Positions 47,257 through 58,436 of a stretch of DNA of 64,000 nt are shown one piece after another. The position numbers were made by a program, and so were the translations under genes. The stretch is from Begonia masoniana (lineage: Eukaryota; Streptophyta; Magnoliopsida; Cucurbitales; Begoniaceae), in NCBI GenBank assembly GCA_022432975.1, contig CM039502.1:16122453-16186452 (forward strand), written 5' to 3'. Under the pieces are notes generated by a model. It made no database searches. It saw nothing but the letters and a program-made list of their open reading frames with translations, and was not told the origin of the DNA. Numbering within the stretch: position 1 is the stretch's first letter; each line of letters starts with the position of its first letter.

Positions 47257-50200
47257 TCAATACCTGAATAATTCTGGATATTGGTCCACCATGTCCTGCT
47301 GGCGCTCCCAAGTTGTCTCCTCCATGTTCTGGTTATGCCATAAAACTTTTACCAGTGAAATTTCTTTGTTGTGCAACACTTTCACAGCATAGTCTAAGAT
47401 CCTTACTGGTTTCTCCTCAAAAGTAAGGGTAGGATGAATTTCAATGTTTTGCTGTTCCACAACCTGAGTTGGATCCCACATACACTTCTTCAAGATGGAA
47501 ACATGAAACACATTATGGATTCCTTCCTTAGAGGTTGGTAGCAGTAATTGGTAAGCTGTCTTCCCAATCCTTTTCAAGATTGAGAATGGTCCAATAAATC
47601 TAGGGTTCAGCTTGCCTCTCTTCCCAAATCTCACAACTCCTTTGAATGGTGATACCTTAAGAAAAACTTCATCACTTACTTCAAACTCTAATTCTCTGCA
47701 TCTTCTGTCGGCATAGCTTTTTTGTCGGCTTTGAGCTGTTAAGATCCTCTATCGGATGAGGGCTATCTTCTCCACGGTCTGTTGCACAAAGTCAGGACCA
47801 ATCAAACGTGCTTCTCCAACTTCATCCCAATACAAGGGAGATCTGCATTTACGTCCATACAATGCTTCATACGGTGTCATTCCTATTGTTGCCTGAAAAC
47901 TGTTATTATAGAAAAATTCAACCAATGATAAGTATTTACTCCAAGAACCCTGAAATTCTAATACACATGCACGGAGCATATCCTCTAATGTTTGGATAGT
48001 CCTTTCGGATTGTCCATCAGTTTGAGGGTGAAAGGCTGTGCTAAAGTTGAGCTGTATACCCATAGCCTTATGCAAACTCTTCCAAAACTTAGATGTAAAT
48101 CTAAAATCTCGGTCTGAAACTATGGTACATGGAACTCCATGTAACCTAACAATCTCTTGCACATACAATTCAGCAAGCTGATCCATCGAGTATGTCATCC
48201 TCATTGGCAGAAAGTGGGCAGATTTGGTTAATCGATCAACTATTACCCAGATTGCATCATGTCCCTTTGCTGTTCTAGGCAATCCCACAACAAAGTCCAT
48301 CGTTATTTGTTCCCATTTCCATTCAGGAACTGGTAAGGGTTGTAATATTCCTGTAGGCCTCTGATGTTCAGCTTTAATCTGCTGGCAAATCAAGCACGAT
48401 CCTATATACTCTGCCACACATCTCTTCATACAAGGCCACCAATAATGTTGTCTGAGGTTCTTGTACATCTTCGTACTTTCAGGGTGGACAGAAAATCTAG
48501 AAGAATGTGCTTCAGAAAGAATCTCATCTCGAAGTTCTTTAATGGCAGGAACAAACCATCTATTTCTAAACTTAAGGATCCCTTCATTGGAATAATTGAA
48601 ATCTCAGTTAACAGTAGATTCTATGCTTAATCTGTACTTGTTGCACTCGTTATCATTCGTCTGAACTTCCTTTATTTTCTCCAGAATAGTAGGCTTTAAG
48701 GTTATGGCTGAAAGCATAGCTGATACACTGGATACTGCTTCTAGATTAAACCTTTGAAATTCTGACTCTAAGGCTAATGGCATATCGAAAATCATAGTTG
48801 GGGTTGATGTCGTTACTCTACTCAAAGCATCTGCCACAACATTTTCTTTGTCGGGATGGTATTTAATCACAAAATCATAATCCTTTACAAATTACAACCA
48901 TCGACGTTGCCTCATATTTAATTCCTTCTGTGTGAAGATATATTTCAAACTTTTATGGTCTGAGAATATTTCACAAGTTTGTCCATACAGGTAATGCCTC
49001 CAAATCTTAAGTGCAAATACCACTGTAGCTAATTTCAAGTCATGTGTAGGGTAATTCTTCTCATGTGTTTTCAACTGTCTAGAAGCATAAGCTATTACCT
49101 TGCCATCTTGCATCAACACACATCCAAGACCAATTTTGGAAGCATCACAATAAATACTAAATTTACAATTTTCAACAGGAAGGGTTAATATTGAGGCATT
49201 GGTCAGTTTCTGTTTCAAAGTCTGGAAACTGGATTCGCATTCCTCTGTCCATGCATACTTAATGTTTTTCCTAGTTAACTGAGTGAGGGGTGTAGCAATT
49301 TTCGAGAATCCTTCAATAAATTTCCTGTAGTATCTTGCTAACCCAAGGAAACTCCGAATATCTGTAGCATTCTTTAGTTGGGGCCACTCCTTAACTGCAT
49401 GAACCTTGGCTGGATCAACAGATATCCCATCACCCGATATCACATGACCAAGAAAGTGAGTTCTGTCTAACCAAAACTCACACTTGGAAAACTTGGCATA
49501 AAGTTGGTGCTGCCTTAGTAATCCTAACACCAAGCTCAAGTGCTTTGCATGATCATCCTTTGTACGTGAGTAGATTAAGATATCATCTATGAACACTATG
49601 ATGAATTTATCTAAATAGTCGTGGAACACTCTATTCATAAGGTCCATGAAGGCTGTCGGTGCATTTGTCAATGCAAAGGACATAACCAAAAACTCATAAT
49701 GTCCATACCTCGTGCAAAAGGCAGTCTTTGGGATATCTTCAGATTTAACTTTCAATTGATAGTAACCTGAACTTAGATCAATTTTAGAGAAGACTCTTGC
49801 ACCATTAAGTTGGTCGAATAAATCGTCAATCCTTGGCAATGGATACTTGTTCTTGACAGTTAGCTTATTTAGTTCTCGATAATCAATGCACATCCGCATC
49901 GATCCATCCTTCTTTTTGACAAAAAGGACAGGTGCACCCCACGGTGAAAAACTAGGGCGTATGAACCCTTTCTCCAACAGATCCTCCAACTGTTTCTTTA
50001 ATTCTTTAAGTTCTGTTGATGCTAACCTATATAGATTCTTAGATACAGGCTCAGCGCCTGGGTAAACATCCACAACAAATTCAATTTTCCTATCTGGTGG
50101 TAAACCAGGAAGGTCATCTAAAAATACTTCAGGAAAGTCTTGGACAACTAAGACATTTTGAGGATTTGCCTTTCCTACAAGTTGTGTGTCTAAAACGCTA

Positions 50201-51738
50201 GCTAAGAAGCACAAATACTCTCCACCTGGGGAAGGTCTAGTGTTAATGGAAGTCATCACAGACATTTCCTTACTCTTATTCGAAGCTTGAAAGGTATGTT
50301 TCAAACTATCAGGGGGTTGGAAGCTAACTATTCCAGTCCTACAATCAATTGTGGCGCGGTGCTTAAACAACCAGTCCATTCCTATGATTACATCAAATCT
50401 CATTATATCCATAATGATGAGATCAGCAGGTAGATCCTTGTTTCCTACTAACACAATACAATTAAGCATCACTCGGCTAGAGTGCAAGCATTCACCAGAG
50501 GGTAACGCGACATTAAACATATGTTCAGATGGTGTAGGTTGTACATCTAGCTTAACAGCAAATGCAGATGCTATAAATGAATGCGTTGCACCAGAATCTA
50601 TTAAAGTAAAAGCAGGTATAGAGTTGATCAATATAGTACCTGATACTACAGCAGGCTGTTCTTCACCCGACTCCATCATGGAGAATATCCTCGGTTTAAT
50701 CGTAGCAGGACAACTCTTAAAAGCTGGGCAGTCTCTGCTAATATGGTCGACCTTGTTACAATTGTAGCATCTGGTGATTCTAGGCTTCGGGCATTCTTTG
50801 AACGTGTGTTCAACCTCCTCACAGTTGAAACACTTCCCAAAGTTCAATCTACACTCGCCCGGGTGGTTCTTCAAACACTTAGGACACTGGGGAAATTTCC
50901 TGGCATTCTGTATTTTCCCTCTTGTTCCATGGCTATTCTGACCTTCACTTGGCCTCTTCATTCCTCTTTGTTGATGTGGCTGGATAAACTTTTGTGGGAC
51001 CTCCTTTGGTCCAGCACACTTCCTTTCAGCTTCTTCCACTTCCAGAGCAGTGGACACAACCTCGCTGAATGTCAAGCCTTTAATACCACAAAATTTAACT
51101 CCTCGGTAAATTTTCGGCTTCGGTCCATGCACAAATTTGAACACCTTATCCTCGTCCTTGTGAGCAAAATGTCTAGCAAACCTGGACAGGGACTCAAATT
51201 GCCTACTGTACTCGGCCACAGACCCTGTCTACTTCAAGTTCAGAAACTCCAACTTCTTCGCGGTCTAGACAGTGCTGTTAAAATACTTCTCATAGAAAAT
51301 GTCCTTGAATTGTGACCAAGGCATCGCCAAAACATCAGTGGTGGTCTCTATTGTTTCCCACCAGAGTTGAGCATCACCAGCCAAATGAAATGTTGCCAAC
51401 GTGACCTTGTCTCCTTCTCCAATGTTGGCGCACCTAAACATACTCTCAATCTTCCTAAGCCACCCTTCAGCAATAACCAGATCATATGACTGTCCATCAA
51501 ACGTGGGTGGTCATAGCCTCTTGAATCTATCTCCAGAATGTTCATTGCTAGAACTCGAGTTGGCACTTCCCTGTACTTCTTGGTTCAACAGCACTCCTAA
51601 CTGATCGGACTGCTGACGCACTAGGTCTGTTTGCTGACGCACCAAATCTGTCAGCTGCCTATTCACGCTAGGATCTTCTTCACGTCCCGGATTCAGTATC
51701 TCTCTTGGTACTCTTGGTCTTCCTGGTCGTCTAGACAT
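47257..51738 (-). pseudogene. gag-pol: Chromovirus gag-pol polyprotein, one frame with six nonsense codons
   Basis: The start is MSRRPGRPRVPREIL at 51738. Domains follow in a single frame: gag capsid ([40 protein letters not shown]), zinc knuckles ([28 protein letters not shown], about 50720-50810), protease [14 protein letters not shown] (about 50580), RT with [35 protein letters not shown] and [10 protein letters not shown] (about 49570), RNase [17 protein letters not shown], integrase CLICQQIKAEHQRPTG, FVVGLPRTAKGHDAIWVIVD, HPQTDGQSERTIQTLEDML, and a chromodomain-like tail VKVLWHNQNMEETTWE. Six in-frame stops lie near 51511, 51269, 51230, 48889, 48601 and 47746. No frameshift is needed, so decay is by point mutation only. 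Confidence 0.93.
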
Positions 51739-51893
51739 CTTACTAGATTCCTGCACAGGGTTAACTACTCTCATAAACATCTAATAACTAAGGCTAACAT
51801 AAACACTTACAGTTGTTGGAGTACCCCCATGCGACGATCACCACTGATGAGTAATCTTTTGAACGGTTTAACTGAATGTCTCTGATACCATAT

Positions 51894-54163
51894 TGTAACG
51901 CCCCGAGTTATCTGAACCCGGTTCGCCACACATAATACTAAACCGAACTATGACTTTCTGAGAAAATTTTAAAATTTCATTCAACGATCAAGACTTGACC
52001 CTTAAAACATTAAAACTTACAGCAGAAAAACATTTGTATGAGCGATATTTATTAAATAGTTAAAATATTGAAGACAGTTGGTTGAAAAAGAAAAGAAAAC
52101 AGAACACATCTACCGCTGAATAGTTCCAGCGGCAGAAATAGAGACAAAAGAGTTTCGGCAGTAGAAGCCGTACGAATTGCATCTTCCACTCACAAAACGA
52201 CAACGTTTTACACTCGCATCCACCGCTCACAAACGACAAACATTCTCAGCTCACATCTACATATAGAACAAGCTGCGTCATCCGGTCACTAGACGACAAG
52301 AATCCTCAATTCACATCTACCAATCGCAAAACGACAAATTTCTTCCTACATCTTCCGATAGATATAATACTCGATATCACCCGGTCACAAAACGACAAAT
52401 TCTAATACTCACATCCACCGATAGAATACATCCACCGATAGACAAAACTCTCGACTTCTACTGATGGACTAAATCCACCGATAGACAAAACTCTCGACTT
52501 CTACCGATGGACTAAATCCAACAATAGACAAACTCTCGACTTCTACCGATGGACTAAATCCACTGATAGACAAAACTCTCGACTTCTACCGATGGACTAC
52601 ATCCACCGACAGATATTACACTCAACATCTACCGATAGATATCATCTACCGATAGATCAAAAATAACATCTACCGATAGACATCATCTACCGATAGATCA
52701 GAAACATTCAACAAAAACAGCATAGCAACAATTTCACTCTAAACAAAGAAAACCTCCGACTACCAAAAGAACTTGAGCATTTTTACTAACAATCGTTCAA
52801 AACTACTTAAATCCGTGCATTCCTCCAAAATTTGGTAGAACCACTATTAAAACCAACAGAGTATCATTATCAGAAAAGTCTCAAATTGTATTCACAAACA
52901 TTAAAACTACCACGGTCATAAAAACTCTTCAACATACTTAAATTGAATCATGGTTCACTAAACCTTCTCATCTACTGCCACTAGTTAAACCACCCCATCA
53001 GTTGCCAGATCGATGGACTAAATCCACCAATAGACAAACTCTCGACTTCTACCGATGGACTAAATCCACCAATAGACAAACTCTCGACTTCTACCGATGG
53101 ACTAAATCCACCAATAGACAAACTCTCGACTTCTACCGATGGACTAAATCCACCAATAGACAAACTCTCGACTTCTACCGATGGACTAAATCCACCAATA
53201 GACAAACTCTCGACTTCTACCGATGGACTAAATCCACCAATAGACAAACTCTCGACTTCTACCGATGGACTAAATCCACCAATAGACAAACTCTCGACTT
53301 CTACCGATGGACTAAATCCACCAATAGACAAACTCTCGACTTCTACCGATGGACTAAATCCACCAATAGACAAACTCTCGACTTCTACCGATGGACTAAA
53401 TCCACCAATAGACAAACTCTCGACTTCTACCGATGGACTAAATCCACCAATAGACAAACTCTCGACTTCTACCGATGGACTAAATCCACCAATAGACAAA
53501 CTCTCGACTTCTTCGCCTACTTTCAAAATATGATGCATGACATACAAACACATTCAAGCATACATAATCCTACTGTTTTGTGATGTAGGCCCGAAGGCAC
53601 AAGCATACTTCACTTACCTGGTCTCCTGGAAAATATTGAGTGGAAGACTACCTCGGGAGCTTACTTAAACCTAAAGTCATAGACAGAACATATATTAGAC
53701 TTTCTCTAAACTCCATTCTAAACCGCTAGAATTCTAGAGACACTAGTTTGGAAGCTTAGTTCATTGAGCATTCCTGATTTACCACAAAACCCGAATTAGC
53801 TCACCCATACGGCATTCACAAAACTTACATTTATACTTTCCCCAATCATCGATAGCTACCAGTACAACAAGGAATCGAAATATGGCTCACCTAGTTTGGA
53901 GAAGAATCAAGTAGAAGAATCGCCTAGAGAGTTCTGCTGCTTGAGCTGAAAACCGAAAGAGGAAAAATAGGGAATAGTGACGGCTACAGTGCATTAATCA
54001 CAAAGTCTCTTTCTCTAAATAGGTTATTACTATAGGTCTCTATTTACCATTATGCCCTTACTTAGTCACTCATTAACCTAATCAATAATTCCCCCAGTTT
54101 CATCCATAAAATGTATACTATTAGTTGATAAGATAAGTTGGTTCAATGGAACCGGGTGTTACA
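51894..54163 (-). repeat. 5' LTR of the chromovirus, with a 42-bp tandem array
   Basis: 2270 bp. It parallels the other LTR until about 53011. There a segment of about 470 bp present in the 3' LTR is missing and an array of twelve 42-bp units stands in its place (53012 to about 53514); homology resumes at 53520. Confidence 0.93.
53012..53515. repeat. Tandem array of twelve 42-bp units
   Basis: The unit starts GATGGACTAAATCCACCAAT and ends CTCGACTTCTACC. Copies look identical or nearly so. Because 42 is divisible by three, both strands stay open and give repetitive ORFs of about 190 codons (RWTKSTNRQTLDFY or VESLSIGGFSPSVE units) that have no known counterpart. Confidence 0.95.
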
Positions 54164-54640
54164 GAATAACTCCAGCCCATAACATTTCTCCAACCAATTT
54201 CTCAATCTCTGTTTTCTAAACTTGTGGGTAGCGATAAAGACAAACATTAATAGTTTTTGTGCCTTCCTTCAAAACAATTGTGTGTTCATGGCCTCTCTCA
54301 AGAGGTAAACCATTAGGCATATCCATAATATTTGAATACTTAACTAGAATTTCTTGAATAATCAATGGCAAAGGTGAAGTCTCCTTTAGCTTTGTAATAC
54401 CAGCGGTCTATAATTCTATCAAAATACCACATCCCTCTAGTTTTATTACTTTCAATGAAATATGAGTGGAAACCTCAGGATTACATTGAATGATGCTAGT
54501 TTGTTCTTCTCATTCAAAGCTATAATGTTGGAGAAACATTAGTCTTTGGAACAATGTAAGTTGATGAATTAATCTTGCTTCCAGAATTAAATCCTCGATC
54601 AGACTAAGTAAAATTTGTCTATAAGGATTGGATCAAAAAA
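54164..54640 (-). pseudogene. Gypsy protease-RT linker fragment, host of the chromovirus insertion
   Basis: The minus strand shows MPNGLPLERGHEHTIVLKEG, then INVCLYRYPQV and IEKLVGEMLWAGVI, the conserved stretch leading into Ty3/gypsy reverse transcriptase. It ends exactly where the chromovirus begins and resumes on the other side at 45034. It contains stops and is an old fragment. Confidence 0.78.
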
Positions 54641-54848
54641 ATTTTATCCTTTACCAACTGAGCGAATTCCATTAATTCGCGTAAACCTCAAGATTGCATC
54701 ATACAGACATCACCTTTTACATAGTTATTATCATACAAGTCTACTAAAATAATTGATACAAACTGATCAACAATAATGCAGTAGTGAGACCTCATAATAC
54801 CAATAATCATAATCTATCCCTCTGCAGCTACGCATTCTTTGACTTAGC

Positions 54849-55182
54849 TTATTCGAGTCTTCTTGCAGCTTGTTCGAGTCTTGATTTAGCATGCGCGACT
54901 CTTGCTACAGCTTTTTCGAGTCTAGATTGTAAAATGTTAAGCACATTCTTCTGTCCCTCTCTTAATGGTTCGTCGTACCAGGAAAAGAAATTGCATCCTC
55001 CTATGCTTCCCTGAAAAAGTATCAACCGTTATTTACAGTAGAAATTTATACATCAATTATGACAACGAATAAAAATTTACCTCAAACTTCGAACAAGTAA
55101 GAAACCTTCGTCCAGGATTCTTCCGTGTCCATGATGTTTGCATTCCTGCTCTTACGTTGCAATAACATCTAATTTGAAACAT
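54849..55182 (-). CDS. Small GRF-type zinc-finger protein, two exons
   Basis: Exon 1 (55182-55081) starts MFQIRCYCNVRAGMQTSWTR and includes the motif NPGRRFLTC. A GT-AG intron (55011-55080) follows, and exon 2 (55010-54849) continues with CNFFSWYDEPL, then a basic helical coiled-coil-like tail (NILQSRLEKAVARVAHAK) ending TAA at 54849. The spacing CYC…TS.T..NPGRRF..C…C.FF.W.D matches the GRF zinc finger, a nucleic-acid-binding module in DNA repair proteins and in many plant proteins of unknown role. The 87-residue product is open and correctly phased. It lies between retroelement fragments and may belong to a mobile element or be a remnant; upstream initiation outside this ATG is possible. Confidence 0.72.
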
Positions 55183-55840
55183 GGAATTTCCACTATCTAT
55201 TGAAATTTCGCCTCCGACAATTTGACTGTCTAGAGTGTCCGATGTTTGTCAATTTCTACACCTCCTCATCCTTCTCTCCTATACTTTCACAGCTCAAAAC
55301 AAAAGTGAAAAACAAAATAATGATAAAAAGAATGAACAATAATAACCTCAAACAAAGAAGTAAAATATCATTCTTAGAATCTTCAGATTGCTGCACCTTT
55401 ACAATCAGTGTTTAGACATTAAGTTGATGTGAAGAAAACTGTAAATAACATGTAAATCAAGTAAACACCACAGTAGACTTTGGTTAAGGAACAAATAGAC
55501 AACATACAAACTTGAAATAGTACTTGTAATCTGTCATATATCTCTAGCATTGAGTAAAATTCCAGTTTAACTACTCTAAAACAACAAATCAAATGTCTAA
55601 CTAATGACCAAACGCTCTAACAAATTCATAGATTATTTAATATGAAATAGGTATGGAACAATTTAAGCAAACAGAATAAACATAATTAAAATCACCAACC
55701 AACAATCAAAAACACAGTAGGAACATGCTGCAATTATGTCAACAAATTTAGGACATAAAATGGACTTCAGCAAATTGTTATCAATATTCAGCAAAATCAA
55801 CAGAAACAGAGAACTAAAATAGCCTCCAGGTTTGGCACTG
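55183..55840. other. Non-coding AT-rich DNA
   Basis: No repeat or coding signal is recognised. This is probably the 5' flank of the GRF gene. Confidence 0.5.
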
Positions 55841-55847
55841 ATACCGC

Positions 55848-56200
55848 AGAAAAGTTTATATGGGAACGACTCAAGACCGGAGCTATTAAATAATAGTCTT
55901 ATAGAGGATAGCCGAGCGCAAATGGGAATCGAGCAGGGAGCCGAGGTCGGGGTCAGAAGCAGCCGAGCAGGAACATCAGGAATTGGGGTCGAGGTCGCAA
56001 GTCGTGGCGGGGTTGGGTGTTCGCACTTCGCTAGTCGGGTGTCGAGGACTCGGGGTTCGCCTGAGAGTCGAGGAGCTGAAGTTTCTTGGAAAAGAGAAGG
56101 CCAGGGTGAACTGAATATCGAACTTAATGTTTTTTTTTTAAATTTGATTAATGAACCGAACCGATTCGTTTTGGTTCTGACTCCAGGTCAGGGGCATTTC
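55848..56200 (-). mobile_element. Inverted partner of the LTR fragment at 39001-39277
   Basis: Read on the minus strand, CTGCGGTATCAGTGCC near 55837-55852 and the GGAATC/GAGCAGGGAGCC region near 55925-55950 match 39265-39290 and 39085-39115. It is an LTR fragment with a primer-site-like end, in opposite orientation and 16.8 kb away. The 127-codon ORF here is not a gene. Confidence 0.65.
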
Positions 56201-56210
56201 GAGAAGAAAA

Positions 56211-57068
56211 AATAGACACGTGAAAAAAACGTGACAATTTAACAAAAAATAGGACGGTAGGGGATAAATTGCTCATTATCAATACATTAAGGTTGTTTTT
56301 GCCCATTATCCGAGTTTGCGGTGCAAATTGTCCTTTTCACCTAGTTGTAGGGGCCAAATTATACTTTACCCTTTATTTTTTCATTCGCATCAGTTAAAGA
56401 AATACGAAAACTAAGTTCTAGAACTTACTTTAAATGAAGACTATAGCAAGCAATTTCAACTGTTGCTGCTGTTCTTTCTAGGCTTTGCAGATGACAACGA
56501 AGCAAGGAAGAAGAGCTTTAGGATTCAACAAGTAAAGTTCTTCAATATTTGAATACAAACCCACTTTCCCAGCCAATGAATCAAACTCAGTTTGCCCAGA
56601 AATTTCTTGAATATTCTCCAATGGCCTATGCACTCTCCCTGCAACTACTCTGCAAACTATCAAAGCTTTCCTCAGAGACGAGTTTTCTTCAACTATTTCT
56701 ATCGATTCCAATGCTTTCTCACTCATCGAAGTCGTGAAAATTTTAAGAGTGAAAATTTTCATTCTTCCAGGAATTTACAAGTAATAAGGAGCAATTATGG
56801 GTGTTGATGGAGGTGGAGAAACTAAAAAACAAGAAGCTTTGAAGGTTTTAACAGCGATTATTGCAGAAACCCAGTTCTGGAACAAGGGTATTTTCGGAAA
56901 AAAATAGACGTGTGAAAAAAATGTGACATTTTAATAGAAAATATGACGGTAAGGGCCATATTACCCATTATTAAAGTATTAAGGTTGTTTTTGCCCATTA
57001 TCCAAGTTTACGGTATAAATTACTCATTTCACCTAGTTGTAGGGGTCAAATTGCACTTTACCCTTGTT
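56211..57068. repeat. Direct repeats of about 170 bp enclosing a gene fragment
   Basis: Copies at 56211-56376 and 56898-57067 share GTGACAATTT/GTGACATTTT, TAAGGTTGTTTTTGCCCATT and TTTCACCTAGTTGTAGGGG, at perhaps 80-85 percent identity. They are in the same orientation, so they are not TIRs of one element. Confidence 0.8.
56484..56762 (-). pseudogene. C-terminal gene fragment resembling a plant C2H2 zinc-finger protein
   Basis: The minus strand encodes ALIVCRVVAGRVHRPLENIQ, FDSLAGKVGLYSNIEELYLL and NPKALLPCFVVICKA before a stop at 56481. These resemble the strongly conserved C-terminal region I recall from a plant C2H2 zinc-finger family; that assignment is from memory. No zinc finger or start is present. 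The fragment sits between two direct repeats, as expected for gene-fragment capture or for an old pseudogene. Confidence 0.6.
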
Positions 57069-58436
57069 TTCAAGTGAAATTACTTTATATTTAAGTTATC
57101 GTTAGGTAATGATTGTTGTTATGCTTATTATTAATAATAAAAGGAAATTATTATATCACTTCTTCTAATTAAAAATACCCTTTAAGAGAGATATTTAATC
57201 ATAATAACGTGTGTTCAAGAATTTTCAGTCTTTAATAAATCTTTGAACTTGAAGTTAAATGAATACAAAAAACGTCTTCAAAGTGTCAGCTGAAGTGACA
57301 AAGTGTCAACCGCCAGACATCTTTACAAATTTTCAGAGAGCTTGAAGTGTCAACTGGCAAATGGTATTGTCGACCGTAGGAACAAATGCAAAAATTTCAG
57401 AGAGCTTCAAGTGTTGACCGGACAGTGCTAGTGTCAATCGCAGGAACAAATGCAGAAATGTCAGGAGCTGTAAAAGTGTCGACAGGGAAACCAAAGTGTT
57501 GATCGAGTTGTTGAACAACTTTTAAAATAACACACAATGTCAGGCCCTACCCGGCCCCCCGACCGGATACCGACGGATAGGATTTGCGAGGTGGGAAATT
57601 CGAACCGACAACGACTGGTCAACAAAGACCACGACTTCCAAGTCAAACATACAGACGTTCCCTAAGTGGGAACGTTGACCATTCAATCCTACCTGGCATC
57701 CTCAATTAGGATATTATCAAACCAACCAAAAAATATATATTTCATAAATTGAAATATCTACATTATCATTCTCATCATCAGAATACTCATCAATCTTTAC
57801 ATCAGAATACTCTAGCGGAAACGTAAATAAAATAAATACATAAGTCACGACATGTGACTTTACAACCCAAAAGTCTTATGCATCATTGTATCTTTACCTT
57901 GCCTTGGTTTCTCCGTACTGGTGATCGTCCTCGATATCTGAAAAATATAAATATCCACGAAATGAGTTATTGGCCCAACAAATAAGTCCAACGAATAAAA
58001 CAGTTAGTCCAAACTCTATCCACACTATACAGGCGCTTACGCCATCCTCCACCTAATCATTTGATTATTTTTTAAATCAAATATTGTTTTTGATTTGAAA
58101 TCCATGACATTTATATAAAAATGTATTTGGTTCGTATTTCGAACTATTTAAAATCTATTTGATCACAGTTTAAAACTAATTTCCAGCAATCAAATAAATC
58201 GTATGCAATTACAATTAAAATGCAGGATTTAAAAACATCTTTTCAAACAGGTTTCCAAAATAGCAATTTTAACATTCGAATTGACATGTCAAAAATGCAA
58301 TCCACTATAATCAACGCATATGACTTTCACACACACCTAAACGTTCTTGGGCTTTCACCGGTAGGGCTATAGGAACCACACATTGCTGCCTCGCAAGGTT
58401 TAAGGACTTTCAACCCAAGGAGGACGTTATACGTAA

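Larger units (their letters stand above)
45035..54163 (-). mobile_element. Complete Tekay/Del-type chromovirus (Ty3/gypsy), 9.1 kb
   Basis: LTRs lie at 45035-47221 (3' on the coding strand) and 51894-54163 (5'), both starting TGTAACGCC and ending GGGTGTTACA on the plus strand. The flanks are the perfect duplication GAATA (45030-45034 and 54164-54168). A tRNA-iMet primer site (TGGTATCAGA on the minus strand, 51881-51890) sits three bases inside the 5' LTR, and a purine tract AAGGAGGGTAGAC adjoins the 3' LTR (about 47222-47238). The polyprotein order gag, protease, RT, RNase H, integrase and C-terminal chromodomain-like region marks a chromovirus. The LTRs differ at roughly 4-6 percent in the stretches I compared. 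Confidence 0.95.

Noticed and set aside
50351..51315. Plus-strand ORFs opposite the chromovirus polyprotein
   Set aside because: Shadows of the gag/protease frame with no domain of their own.
53012..53515. CRISPR-like array
   Set aside because: The repeat is contiguous with no unique spacers, in plant LTR DNA.
53002..53583. A 193-codon repetitive protein and a 190-codon one on the other strand
   Set aside because: Both are open only because the 42-bp unit is a multiple of three; they lie inside an LTR.
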